Positions 33,786-42,320 of a DNA stretch of 64,000 bases are shown one piece after another (position 1 is the first letter of the stretch; each line of letters opens with the position of its first letter). The notes under the pieces were generated by a model. The model did not search any database. It was not told where the DNA came from and was given only the letters and a program-made list of their open reading frames with translations. Location: NCBI GenBank assembly GCA_016218715.1, contig JACRDG010000049.1, positions 23,194-87,193 of the forward strand. The letters are read 5' to 3'. The position numbers and the translations under genes were made by a program. This DNA is from Desulfomonile tiedjei (GTDB lineage: Bacteria > Desulfobacterota > Desulfomonilia > Desulfomonilales > Desulfomonilaceae).

Positions 33786-34535
33786 TCACACCTCGCCAGT
33801 TCCGTTGCCGCCTTCGAAGAGGACGCTGCGCGCCAGGTTGCGGCCGGCCGCGGTAAGAAACGCGCCGACCAGCTCTTCGAGCTCGCCCGCCGTGGGCGTT
33901 GTATTCTTGTGCTTGTCTTCGAGGTTCACGAGCATGTCGGAATCGTAGACCACCTTGAAATTGATGGTGTCCTGGGGAGTCGGGTGATGATGGTGTCCTA
34001 TGATGTCGCACACTTCCTCGATCAGGTCCGGTGGCGCGTCGAGCCTATTCAGGATGTCGCGTGCGATGGCCGGTCCTTCTTCCTCGTGAATCGCGATGTT
34101 CGGGTTCCCGTCCTTTCGTTCCGCTTCCGGGATGCCGATGTCGTGGAGATAGGCCGCGGAGAGCGCCACAGCCGGGTCGGCCTTCTCCTCTTTGACGAGC
34201 ATCTCTGCGTACCGGGCAACTTTCGCGGCGTGTCCGATCCGCTTGAAGTCCTGTTTGAAGTAGCGCTTCATCTCCAGCGCCACGCGGTCTTTGAACAGGT
34301 CCTGCTTCTTCTGGATGAGTTCGGGCGGAAGGTCGCCGAAACAGTGCTCCGCGAATTTGCAATGAAGGGCGCAACCGAAGTCCATCTTCGGATTGAGCAC
34401 CTTGTGCCCACATTTGCGGCAGGTTCGTCGCGTTTCATCCTTGAAGAATTCGAGCGTGGAACCGCATTTGGGACATTCAGCGTCGAATATTGCATCGAAT
34501 TTCCAGAATCGTGGGTCTTGTCCGGGGCATTTCAT
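33786..34535 (-). CDS. HD-domain phosphohydrolase with N-terminal zinc ribbon
   Basis: 249 residues. The N-terminus has CPKCGS and CRKCG, a zinc-ribbon pair, then a second cysteine set (CALHCKFAEHC). An HD domain follows from about residue 95, with IGHAAKVARYAEM, YLHDIGIPEAE, and IIGHHHH, giving the H, HD, H and D metal ligands. HD domains hydrolyse phosphomonoesters or nucleotides; the substrate is unknown. It lies between hcp (about 80 bases upstream) and the ferredoxin gene, all in one direction, so it is probably part of the same nitrosative-stress unit. Confidence 0.85.
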   Translation of the reverse strand: MKCPGQDPRFWKFDAIFDAECPKCGSTLEFFKDETRRTCRKCGHKVLNPKMDFGCALHCKFAEHCFGDLPPELIQKKQDLFKDRVALEMKRYFKQDFKRIGHAAKVARYAEMLVKEEKADPAVALSAAYLHDIGIPEAERKDGNPNIAIHEEEGPAIARDILNRLDAPPDLIEEVCDIIGHHHHPTPQDTINFKVVYDSDMLVNLEDKHKNTTPTAGELEELVGAFLTAAGRNLARSVLFEGGNGTGEV

Positions 34536-34613
34536 GTTTCGTTCTCACTTTCCGCCCGTCTGTCCTTACGAAGGGCCGTGAGGGCCGCGGGCTCCAACCC
34601 GCGACCCGTCCGA

Positions 34614-36254
34614 TCATCCGAGAATGGCCTTGAGGTCCTGGTCAGGGGTGCTGATGGGCTTGATATCGAAGTTCTGTACCAGCACGTTGAGAACATTCGG
34701 GGTAATGAACGCGGGGAGGCTCGGCCCGAGTCGAATCCCCTTGATACCCAGATGCAGGAGGGTCAGCAGTATCGCACAAGCCTTCTGCTCGTACCAGGAG
34801 AGGACCATGGACAGGGGCAGGTCGTTCACACCGACACCGAACGCGTTGGCGAGCGCTACGGCTATCTGGATTGCCGAATAGGAGTCGTTGCACTGTCCGA
34901 CATCCAGGAGCCTCGGGATTCCGCCAATGTCGCCGAGATCCTTGTCGAAGAAGCGGAACTTCCCGCACGCGAGGGTCAACACCACGCAGTCGTTGGGCAC
35001 TTTCTCCACGAATTCGGTGTAGTAGTTGCGTCCCGGCTTCGCGCCGTCGCATCCCGCTACGAGGAAGAAGTGGCGAATCGCTCCACTCTTGACCGCGTCA
35101 ATCACTTTGTCCGCAACCGACATGACGGCATTCCGGGCGAAGCCGCACATGACGGTGCCGCGGTCGGTGTCCTCGGGGAAGCCCGGCATCTCCAGAGCCC
35201 TCTGGATTACCGGAGCGAAATTCTTGTCCGCGATGTGGACGGCGCCGGGCCAGCCAACCAGCCCCGTGGTGAAGATGTTGTCCATGTACGACTCTTTGGG
35301 CCGCTGGATGCAGTTGGTGGTCATGAGGATCGCGCCGGGGAACTCGGCGAATTCTTTGCGCTGATTCTGCCACGCGGTGCCGTAGTGGCCGTAGAAGTGG
35401 GGATACTTCTTCAGTGCGGGATAACCGTGGCACGGCAGCATCTCGCCGTGAGTGTAGATGCTGATCCCTTTCCCTTCGGTCTGTTTGAGAAGCTCCTCCA
35501 GATCTTTGAGATCGTGTCCGGAGATCAGAATCGCTTTCCCTTTCTTCGCGCCGAGGGGTATCTTGGTCGGTACGGGGTGACCGTACGTGCCGGTGTTTGC
35601 CGCGTCGAGGAGTTCCATGGCTCTGAGGTTGGTAGCGCCGGTCTTGAGGGCAAGGCCGACCCAGTCATCGAGCGTCAGATTGGGATTCAGCGTTGCAGCC
35701 AGACCTTCGTGGGCGAAGGCGTACACCGCGTCATCTTCCTGGCCGAGTATCTGGGCGTGGTCCGCATACGCTGCGACGCCTCTGAGGCCGATTATCACCG
35801 TGTGCTGCAGGGACAGGATGTCCGGGTTCGCTCCTGCGGCAGCCTTGAATCCAACCCCTTCCGCCTGCTTGAGCAAGCCGGCCATGGTTGACTCCGGTTT
35901 GAAGCTCGCCGCAGCCTCAGGGAAATCGACCGTTCCCCCAGCCGCCCTCACCTTCGCCTTGAGCGCTTCTCGAAGTTCGACGCACTGGTTGATGAGCGGC
36001 ACGAACCGGTCCGCGTCAAAATCGACGTTGGTAAGCGTTGAAAAGAGGGCTTGCACCGTAAAGACATTCGCTGCCCGATCGACCACACCGACCTTTCGAC
36101 CTTCTGCAGCGTAAAGGGCCAGCCCCTTGAGCGCGTGGGTGAGCAGGTCCTGTAGCGCAGCGACTTCAGCGGATTTCCCGCAGACGCCAACCTTTGTGCA
36201 TCCAGTCCCGAATGCCGTCTGTTCACACTGGTAGCAAAACATCTCTTCAGCCAT
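34614..36254 (-). CDS. hcp: Hybrid cluster protein (hydroxylamine/NO reductase), class I
   Basis: 546 residues with AGGAGGGG before the ATG. The N-terminal cysteines C7, C10, C19 and C25 form the CX2CX8CX5C pattern of class I Hcp (anaerobe type, [4Fe-4S]). The hybrid cluster ligands are recognisable in the expected regions (ISGHDLKDLEELL, GEMLPCHGYP, TNCIQRPKESY, VAGCDGAKPGRNYY, LACGKFRF, LDVGQCNDSY). Hcp reduces NO, and hydroxylamine in vitro, in the cytoplasm under nitrosative stress. The divergent CRP/FNR-type gene and the palindrome at 36353-36370 point to HcpR-like control. It may remove reactive nitrogen made by, or escaping from, the HAO-like system at the left of the window. Confidence 0.97.
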   Translation of the reverse strand: MAEEMFCYQCEQTAFGTGCTKVGVCGKSAEVAALQDLLTHALKGLALYAAEGRKVGVVDRAANVFTVQALFSTLTNVDFDADRFVPLINQCVELREALKAKVRAAGGTVDFPEAAASFKPESTMAGLLKQAEGVGFKAAAGANPDILSLQHTVIIGLRGVAAYADHAQILGQEDDAVYAFAHEGLAATLNPNLTLDDWVGLALKTGATNLRAMELLDAANTGTYGHPVPTKIPLGAKKGKAILISGHDLKDLEELLKQTEGKGISIYTHGEMLPCHGYPALKKYPHFYGHYGTAWQNQRKEFAEFPGAILMTTNCIQRPKESYMDNIFTTGLVGWPGAVHIADKNFAPVIQRALEMPGFPEDTDRGTVMCGFARNAVMSVADKVIDAVKSGAIRHFFLVAGCDGAKPGRNYYTEFVEKVPNDCVVLTLACGKFRFFDKDLGDIGGIPRLLDVGQCNDSYSAIQIAVALANAFGVGVNDLPLSMVLSWYEQKACAILLTLLHLGIKGIRLGPSLPAFITPNVLNVLVQNFDIKPISTPDQDLKAILG

Positions 36255-36352
36255 TGTCCCCTCCTAATCTCCTATGATTCTTGATGTTCGGATTTCCGGC
36301 TCGCTTCCGTGCCATCCTCTGTAGATAAGATGAACCACCTCGGGAAATGATC

Positions 36353-36370
36353 CCTTGACCTAAGTCAAGG
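36353..36370. promoter_or_regulatory. Perfect CRP/FNR-type operator between hcp and its regulator
   Basis: CCTTGAC-CTAA-GTCAAGG: two perfect 7-base arms with a 4-base spacer, containing TTGAC-N4-GTCAA, the half-site type predicted for HcpR regulators of anaerobes. Its centre is about 107 bases from the hcp start codon and 150 from the regulator start. An A/T tract (36377-36395) follows on the regulator side. It probably controls both divergent genes. Confidence 0.85.
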
Positions 36371-36510
36371 TTCGAACTTTTTTGTTTTTTTTTGTTCGGG
36401 GGTTGTGACGAGGGCCGAGAAAAGGGTCTCATCCCGGTTTTTTGTCATATAATGGGGCCGCGGCATTGGAGCCGCAAGGAGCGGCAGGAGAGCTGCAAGG
36501 AGGACCCGAA

Positions 36511-37194
36511 GTGGAAGACGCTACCCGAATCGCCGGGATACCCCTGTTCGACGGATTGCCGGAGGATCAGTTAAGAGATCTCGCCTCCATCGCGACCGCC
36601 AAGGCGTTCAATCGCGGTGAGACCATCTTCTCCGAAGGGGAACCGGGCAACGGATTCTACGTCACAGAGACCGGCCGAGTGAAGATCTTCAAACTCTCCC
36701 CCGAAGGGAAAGAGCAGATCTTGCACCTCTTCGGTCCGGGAGAGCCGTTCGGCGAGGTTCCGGTCTTCGAAGGCCGCAATTTTCCCGCGCACGCGGTGGC
36801 GCTGGAGAGTAGCCGCATGGTGTTCTTCCCCCGGTCGGCCTTTATCGCGCTGATCAAGAGAAATCCTTCGCTCGCTCTCAACATGCTGGCCGTCCTCTCG
36901 CGGCGGCTGCGCAGGTTTGCCGCTCTGGTGGACGACCTATCGCTCAAGGAAGTGCCGGGACGCCTGGCCGCCCATCTCCTCTTTTTGAGTCGCTCCAGAG
37001 AAGGATCCGACGTGCTGGAGCTGGAGATCTCCAAGTCGGTCCTCGCCGCGATGCTCGGCACGATTCCGGAAACCCTCTCCCGCATTCTGACAAAGATGGT
37101 GAAACAGGAATTGATCGAGTCGGATGGGCCGCGCATCAGAATTCTGGATCGGGGGGGCCTCAGCGAGTTGGCCGACGGCCTCCGGAGATTGTAG
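36511..37194 (+). CDS. hcpR: CRP/FNR-family regulator, HcpR-like
   Basis: 227 residues from the GTG at 36511, which has AAGGAGG seven bases upstream; the longer frame upstream is not needed. A cyclic-nucleotide-binding-like sensor domain (residues about 10-115, with GETIFSEGEPGNGFY and GPGEPFGEVPVFEG) is followed by a dimerisation helix and a winged helix (172-195, LEISKSVLAAMLGTIPETLSRILTKM). The protein has no cysteine at all, so it cannot carry an FNR-type iron-sulfur cluster. It is divergent from hcp across a perfect palindrome, as in the HcpR systems of other anaerobes. The sensed signal would be NO or nitrite, perhaps through heme; this is inferred. Confidence 0.85.
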   Translation: MEDATRIAGIPLFDGLPEDQLRDLASIATAKAFNRGETIFSEGEPGNGFYVTETGRVKIFKLSPEGKEQILHLFGPGEPFGEVPVFEGRNFPAHAVALESSRMVFFPRSAFIALIKRNPSLALNMLAVLSRRLRRFAALVDDLSLKEVPGRLAAHLLFLSRSREGSDVLELEISKSVLAAMLGTIPETLSRILTKMVKQELIESDGPRIRILDRGGLSELADGLRRL

Positions 37195-37254
37195 TAGAGT
37201 CAGTCGTCACGGGAGAGTCGAGCTGCGTTCGACGATTTTCCCCAAGAGGCGGTA

Positions 37255-37794
37255 ATGGAGCCAATTCTTGACGAGGTGATTTTTCGAGAGATTCAGCGAT
37301 TTCGCCAGCCGTGGGTCTGGATCTTAACCGGTGCAACTGCGGCGGTAGTAATCGGAGTCATGACCTACGGATTGATCTATCAACTCGGATTCGGCAAGCC
37401 CTGGGGAAACAACCCTCTTCCTGACGCCGCGCTGATCGTGGTTGCGAGCGCGGGGATTCTGCTCATGCTCGGAGTGCTCTGGCTGACGTGGGCGGCGCGG
37501 TTGATCACCGAAGTGCGTAACAGCGGCCTGTACGTGAAGTACTACCCGTTTCACCTCTCCTTCCACAAGATCGACCTCAGGAACCTGAAGCGATTCGAAG
37601 CCCGAACGTACCGGCCGATCTGGGACTACGGCGGGTACGGTATCAAGTGCGGTTTAAAGGGCAAGGCGTACAACGTGTCGGGTAACCGCGGGGTGAATCT
37701 CACCTTCAAAAAGGGGAGAGACCTCATGATCGGCTCCCAAAGGGCCGAAGAATTGGCACGCGCGCTGGAGCTCGTCATCTGCGAACAACCCTGA
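37255..37794 (+). CDS. Small membrane protein, DUF6141-like
   Basis: 179 residues; ATG after GAGGCGGTA. Two membrane helices (about 22-44 and 60-84) are followed by a soluble cytoplasmic part with FHKIDLRNLKRFEARTYRPIWDYGG and KGKAYNVSGNRGVNLTFKKGRDLMIGSQRAEELARAL, a PH-like pattern (a beta-rich domain that ends in an amphipathic helix). Such proteins are common in environmental bacteria with no assigned function. It follows the HcpR-like gene by 60 bases in the same direction and may be coexpressed with it. Confidence 0.75.
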   Translation: MEPILDEVIFREIQRFRQPWVWILTGATAAVVIGVMTYGLIYQLGFGKPWGNNPLPDAALIVVASAGILLMLGVLWLTWAARLITEVRNSGLYVKYYPFHLSFHKIDLRNLKRFEARTYRPIWDYGGYGIKCGLKGKAYNVSGNRGVNLTFKKGRDLMIGSQRAEELARALELVICEQP

Positions 37795-37857
37795 TTTCAA
37801 AGCACTCAGTTTCATTCATGCGGTTTCTCCTTCTGAGTCCCCGCTCCCGGCTGTTCC

Positions 37858-37880
37858 GTGGGGCCGGCATCTTGCCGGTC
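37858..37880. repeat. Dispersed intergenic palindrome, copy 4
   Basis: GTGGGGCCGGCATCTTGCCGGTC; the inner GCCGGCATCTTGCCGGT arms pair. The preceding CCCGGCTGTTC is shared with the copy at 55255, so the repeat unit extends further left than the palindrome itself. A weak second arm (GGGGCCAGTCCC) follows. Confidence 0.85.
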
Positions 37881-37982
37881 AATCTTACGGGGCCAGTCCC
37901 TTCCATTGGAGCTATCCTGGTCTCCGTACCATGGCTGCCGGCTGTGACACCCTGACCCACGAGCCTGTGAAAGGGAGGTCCC

Positions 37983-38065
37983 GTAGGATGTGGTGAGCAA
38001 AGCGAACCGCATCTGTCGACAGAAAACCTCGAACGATGCGGTTCCTGTTGGTCACTGCATCCTAC
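37983..38065. repeat. 83-bp imperfect inverted repeat
   Basis: GTAGGATGTGGTGAGCAAAG at the left mirrors the right end CTGCATCCTAC, and the inner GAACCGCATC (about 38002-38012) mirrors GATGCGGTTC (about 38035-38044). About three quarters of the 31-base arms can pair. The GTAGGATG...CATCCTAC type with an AACCGCATC interior is familiar from repeat families of other bacteria. No coding capacity. Confidence 0.8.
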
Positions 38066-38120
38066 GATTGCTCACCTTGGATAGCGCATCATTCGTGGGT
38101 GCTAATAACCTAGCGACTCC

Positions 38121-39479
38121 TTAGCTTTGAGCTTTGAACAGCTTTGCCGCGTTCCGGCCCAGAATCAGCTCTTTTGCTCCCCCATCTGCCGAACCAAGCG
38201 CTGCAAACCCGAACCGCTTCCGCATCTCCTCCGGAATCTCCAGACGCCGGAAGGCTTCTATCTGCCACTGCGGCGAGCCAAGGAAGACCGAGTCGGTTCC
38301 CCAGAGAACATGATCGGCTCCCAAACCTTTGATGAGGGTGCCGAGAATCCCGGCACAGTATTTGGGCGCGCTGATTGCGGTCATTGCGAAGGTGCCGCCG
38401 AGTTCTGCGTAGACGTTTTTGACACCGGTCCTTTCGGCGATGCCGGCGAGCTCCGTTATCCAGGGAATATGACCCGATGCTTCAAATTCTCCTATGTCCG
38501 CGGCTGATGGGGCGTCACCGGATCTCATGGCGGAATGATAGATGAGAAAGTTGAGTTGGGGCCAATCCTTGGCTGCCTTGTCGAGGTCGTTTATCTTTCC
38601 ATATTCCCACGTCGTGGGCATCTTTTCCTGATACCCCACAGGCAACAACCCTTTGTGAATACAAACGTTGGTGATGCCCGCCTTCACCATCTTCTCGAAG
38701 GCGGGGTACACCAATTTTTCGTCGTCCAATCGCCACGGATACCTGGATTCCTCGAACGGAGTGCCCACGGTATAGCCTTTCCACCCGTCTGGCTTGAATT
38801 CATGGATGTCTCGATCCAGATGTTCCATCCATCCTGGGTGGCCGGGAGTGAAGACTGCATGTGAATACAGTGCCTTGCGTCCTGCTCGTTGATTCACGAT
38901 CTCTCTGATCTTTGCGATCTCATCATTGCGGATGAACCACTTCTTCGGATCATCGTTCGGCGCGCTGCTGAGCAGCGCAATCTTAGTGTCGCTCAGGTCA
39001 TAGACTTCTCGATAGTAGTTGTCGAACCTCAGCTCATCGAGCGTCGTGCGTTCGCCTTTCAGCTCCGGATTCCACTGCTTGGCTCTCTCCCGCAGGCCCA
39101 GCAACCAGGTTTCCGCGTACGTCGAGCCTACGCAATGGGTCTGCACGTCGAAGATGAATTGCCCCGCGAGAGCCTTTTGACGCTCTGAGGCAATTGCCGG
39201 ATCCGCAGCCTCCGCGCGATTGACTGAAAAGAACTCTCCGAATACGGAATTCATGGCCATAAAGACCACCGCCATACCGCAGGATGAGCCCAGGAATTCG
39301 CGCCTGCTCATCCCGAGCTTGCGGCTAAGTTCGTGTGTCAGATCGCCGGCAAGCAGCTCGACTCTTCGCTGGGAATCACTCTGGTAGGGACTCGCCGATT
39401 CGTCTGCGGGAATTGTTTTCGTGGGTACGGGAAACGGCAGGTCTTCGTGGGCATCTGGCCGAATCTGTTTGCGATTCAT
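38121..39479 (-). CDS. Tat-exported amidohydrolase-2 family protein
   Basis: 452 residues from the ATG at 39479 (GGGGGGAAA upstream). A twin-arginine signal (MSRREFLGSS, RR at 59-60) with hydrophobic core follows an unusually long polar N-terminus of about 55 residues. The mature part looks like an amidohydrolase-2 TIM barrel: FDVQTHCVG near the start, then VCIHKG, LIYHSAMR, VYAELGG, and HVLWGTDSVFLGSPQWQIEAF with the last metal Asp. Family members decarboxylate or hydrolyse small organic acids, using a metal. Export by Tat suggests a cofactor-bound enzyme in the periplasm. The substrate is unknown and no transport genes lie next to it. Confidence 0.85.
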   Translation of the reverse strand: MNRKQIRPDAHEDLPFPVPTKTIPADESASPYQSDSQRRVELLAGDLTHELSRKLGMSRREFLGSSCGMAVVFMAMNSVFGEFFSVNRAEAADPAIASERQKALAGQFIFDVQTHCVGSTYAETWLLGLRERAKQWNPELKGERTTLDELRFDNYYREVYDLSDTKIALLSSAPNDDPKKWFIRNDEIAKIREIVNQRAGRKALYSHAVFTPGHPGWMEHLDRDIHEFKPDGWKGYTVGTPFEESRYPWRLDDEKLVYPAFEKMVKAGITNVCIHKGLLPVGYQEKMPTTWEYGKINDLDKAAKDWPQLNFLIYHSAMRSGDAPSAADIGEFEASGHIPWITELAGIAERTGVKNVYAELGGTFAMTAISAPKYCAGILGTLIKGLGADHVLWGTDSVFLGSPQWQIEAFRRLEIPEEMRKRFGFAALGSADGGAKELILGRNAAKLFKAQS

Positions 39480-39700
39480 GTGATTTCCCCCCATCCGGCC
39501 GAACCGGTCTTACCAATTCATGATCGGTCAGTTTGTTATAATGATTCTCAGAAGTTCCGTCGGAATGGGATCGCACTGCTGGACAAGCCAGCCGTGGCAC
39601 CCGGAAGCCACGCCGCGATTACGTTCGAGAACCGCTCTAATTGCTTAAGGCGCAGTTCACCACCTCGATTGTTTTATTGTAGAGTTCCCCGTCAGGCAGC

Positions 39701-41167
39701 TCAAGAGGAAAGAGGGTTGGTTTCTGCAGGAGTCGCTGTGGAAGCATTATATTTAGTGGCGAATCGCAGGAATTCCTCGTACGCGCGGTCCAGGTCGTAG
39801 CCGAGACGATCCGAGTGGGTTGCCATGCCCTGGTGGAACCATCGATACCAGCGGTCGATCTCCATCGGGTCTTCGCTGACCAGCTTGGCGAAGAGATCCG
39901 TCCCGGGGTAGGGGGTGACCATATTGATTTCCACGTGGCCGGGGCGCGCCTCCAGGATGAGCTGCTTGGACAGCTCGATATCGTCGAGAGTCTCCTCCGG
40001 CAGGCCGATCATGAAGAACGCGTGGGAATGAATGCCGGCCGCGGTGAGGAGCTTCACGGCATGCTTCACGTCTTCGTTGGTCTCACCCTTGCGGATCATC
40101 CGGAGGATTCGGGGGCTTCCGCTCTCCACGCCGAGGGTCACGCGTTTGACATTCGCGGCCGCCATGCTGCCGACCACCGCTTCGTCAAGGGTATCGGCCC
40201 TGACCCCAGCGGTGTACTCGAAGCAATTCAGGCCGCGGGAGACTATCTCGTCCAGGATGCGCAGGGTGCGCGTACGGCTCACCGTGAACGTGTCGTCCAG
40301 GATCTTTACGACCCAGCGTCCGGGCCGGTCGCCGGCGACGGGCCCGGAAACTCCTGCTTCCGGCGCCTCCGATTCGGCCTCTCTCCGCAGCAGTTCCAAT
40401 TCCTCGATCACCGAGTCAACGGAACGGAGCCTCACCTTGCGACCCCATATATTCCTCGACGCACAGTACGCGCAGTTGAAGGGGCACCCGCGACCGGTCA
40501 TGACCACTTCGCCGAAGTAGTCCGGCCGGTGGATAAAAGAGCGGTCCGGGATGGGGAGGTCATTGATGTCGGGGATCAGGTCGCCCCTCGGGTTCACCCG
40601 TATCCGGCCGTTTTCCCGCCACGCGAGGGATGGAATCGCGGAGCGATCTCCTTTTCCATCCAGCGCGTCCATCAGGTGCACCAGGGTGACTTCTCCCTCA
40701 CCGATCGCGACCATGTCGGCCGAGGTGTACTGCATGCTCTGCTGGGGGAGCACCGTAGGATGGCTTCCTCCCAGCACAACTGGTAGGCCGAGGCGCTTGA
40801 GCCGCTTTACGAGGAGCCGCACGGTGTCCATATTTCCGGAGTTACACGTTATCCCTACGAGATCCGGCGCATGGGCGAGGATGCGGCGTTCCATCTCCAC
40901 CCACAGCGGGTGATCCGGGTCTTGCAGGATCGCGACCATTCCGGCCGCGGCCTCGTGCATAACGATCGCAGGGTCCTCTTTCCCAAGTCCCTCGGCGGAG
41001 AGACCAGGCACAGAAACGTTCTCCCCGTCCACCAGCGCCGCTCGATGGCCGCTCCGATCTCTCAGGTAGGTAGCCAGATAGAGGAGATTCAGGGGATAGG
41101 TCTTCATCTTGGGGGTGGTAACCCCAAAGAGCGCATAGAACGGGGGGCGGACGAGTACTACTTTCAT
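39701..41167 (-). CDS. B12-binding-domain radical SAM protein
   Basis: 488 residues from the ATG at 41167, which has AGG 8 bases upstream; an ATG at 41173 is also in frame. An N-terminal cobalamin-binding-like Rossmann domain (about 1-170; VVLGGSHPTVLP, MVAIGEGE) precedes the radical SAM domain with C228, C232 and C235 (RGCPFNCAYC) for the [4Fe-4S] cluster and ILDDTF, GVESGSPRIL, and MIGLPEETLDD. Enzymes of this build often methylate unactivated carbons of lipids, antibiotics or hopanoids. The product is unknown. It follows the glycosyltransferase gene by 9 bases, so both may modify the same lipid or glycan. Confidence 0.9.
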   Translation of the reverse strand: MKVVLVRPPFYALFGVTTPKMKTYPLNLLYLATYLRDRSGHRAALVDGENVSVPGLSAEGLGKEDPAIVMHEAAAGMVAILQDPDHPLWVEMERRILAHAPDLVGITCNSGNMDTVRLLVKRLKRLGLPVVLGGSHPTVLPQQSMQYTSADMVAIGEGEVTLVHLMDALDGKGDRSAIPSLAWRENGRIRVNPRGDLIPDINDLPIPDRSFIHRPDYFGEVVMTGRGCPFNCAYCASRNIWGRKVRLRSVDSVIEELELLRREAESEAPEAGVSGPVAGDRPGRWVVKILDDTFTVSRTRTLRILDEIVSRGLNCFEYTAGVRADTLDEAVVGSMAAANVKRVTLGVESGSPRILRMIRKGETNEDVKHAVKLLTAAGIHSHAFFMIGLPEETLDDIELSKQLILEARPGHVEINMVTPYPGTDLFAKLVSEDPMEIDRWYRWFHQGMATHSDRLGYDLDRAYEEFLRFATKYNASTATPAETNPLSS

Positions 41168-41176
41168 GTCCATCGC

Positions 41177-42220
41177 CTAATAGACCTGAGCCAGTTCGTT
41201 GAACAGTTCCACATAGGTATCGACCCGCCGGTCCCAGGAATGTTCTTCGGCCATGAAGCGCATTACCTGCTCCCGTTTCTCCCTCATGGGGTTTCGGATC
41301 AGGAACTTAACTTTGGCCGCTAATTCGGCTGCGTCGTCGTAGGCAAAGGTCGTCCCCAATCCGGTTTGCCGAACGAGCGCGTTGTTGAGAATCGGCTCTT
41401 CCGAAAGAACCGGCAAACCTCCGCGCAGGTACGTGAGGATCTTTGACACGTCGTTATCGAAGGGGAGCGGCCCGGTCGCAAGAGCGATACCGACGGCCGC
41501 GTAACGGATGTAGTCCCAGGCGTCCTCCTCTATGACCTCGCCATGATCGACGATGTCGGAGTCGAGTCGGCAATTCTCGTCGCCGCCGTACAGGCACGCC
41601 TTGTTGAGTCCGACGAGATGGACTTCCGCGACCCCTCCGAGACGACGCGCGGCCTCGTTGAGCATACGAACCATGCGCGGCGCGGCAACGCTCCCCAGGA
41701 AGAGGGCTACCGGCCGATCACCGTGAAACGGGTTCCGAAGACGGGGGGGAATATCCTGCGGACACCCGGTGGGGACCAGGACGATGCGCGGCTCAGGGCC
41801 GTACAGCTCGCGCCATCGGAGCATGTTTTCCCGGTTGTTGAGGACCAGCACCGATGCGCGTTCCCGGATGCGCTCCTGGCAGCGGAGCAGCCGTGCCCTT
41901 GCCGGCTCGTCCCGCTCGGGGAGGCGATCGTCCACGACCCTCACTATTCGTGAGACCACAGGCCCTTGGTACGATCCGATTAGCTCGATGGAATCGTGGT
42001 AACAAGTCTTCAGCACCGCGTAGGGGGAGGGGTCGTTCAAGACTGCAAGCGGTTTCACCGGCACGTTTCCGTCGATCAGGCCGGCACGGTCTACGGGAGA
42101 GACGATCTCGGCCTTAATACCTCTGCGAATGAGGCCTGACGCCAGTGCTCGCAATCGCACGAGATCTATGCCTGTGGGAGGGAGAAACGGATTCTTGTGG
42201 AAGAGGATTCCGATGTGCAT
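41177..42220 (-). CDS. Glycosyltransferase, group 1-like
   Basis: 347 residues from the ATG at 42220; there is no clear ribosome-binding site, and a TTG at 42232 is possible. The fold pattern is GT-B: an N-terminal MHIGILFHKNPFLPPTGIDLVRLRALASGL, a central VALFLGSVAAPRMVRMLNEA hinge, and a C-terminal donor site with VGIALATGPLPFDNDVSKILTYLRGGLPVLSEEP, where the usual EX7E nucleotide-sugar motif is loosely represented. The acceptor and sugar are unknown. It is probably cotranscribed with the radical SAM gene next to it. Confidence 0.8.
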   Translation of the reverse strand: MHIGILFHKNPFLPPTGIDLVRLRALASGLIRRGIKAEIVSPVDRAGLIDGNVPVKPLAVLNDPSPYAVLKTCYHDSIELIGSYQGPVVSRIVRVVDDRLPERDEPARARLLRCQERIRERASVLVLNNRENMLRWRELYGPEPRIVLVPTGCPQDIPPRLRNPFHGDRPVALFLGSVAAPRMVRMLNEAARRLGGVAEVHLVGLNKACLYGGDENCRLDSDIVDHGEVIEEDAWDYIRYAAVGIALATGPLPFDNDVSKILTYLRGGLPVLSEEPILNNALVRQTGLGTTFAYDDAAELAAKVKFLIRNPMREKREQVMRFMAEEHSWDRRVDTYVELFNELAQVY

Positions 42221-42320
42221 CAGGAGCTGCAACTATTCATAATTTAGCATCAATTCGCCTCAGCGTGCCGCGGTGCAGCCGTTCGCCTTTCCGGCAAATC
42301 CAGAAGCCGTCCTATCGGGT

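Larger units (their letters stand above)
37795..38120. other. Spacer filled with two repeats
   Basis: About 326 bases between convergent genes, occupied largely by a dispersed palindrome (37858-37880) and an 83-bp inverted repeat (37983-38065). No gene is accepted. Confidence 0.6.

Noticed and set aside
33495..35891. A 798-codon open frame on the plus strand
   Set aside because: It lies antisense across the ferredoxin, HD-domain and hcp genes, which have clear motifs and ribosome-binding sites. Its translation shows no family pattern and is an effect of GC-rich codon use.
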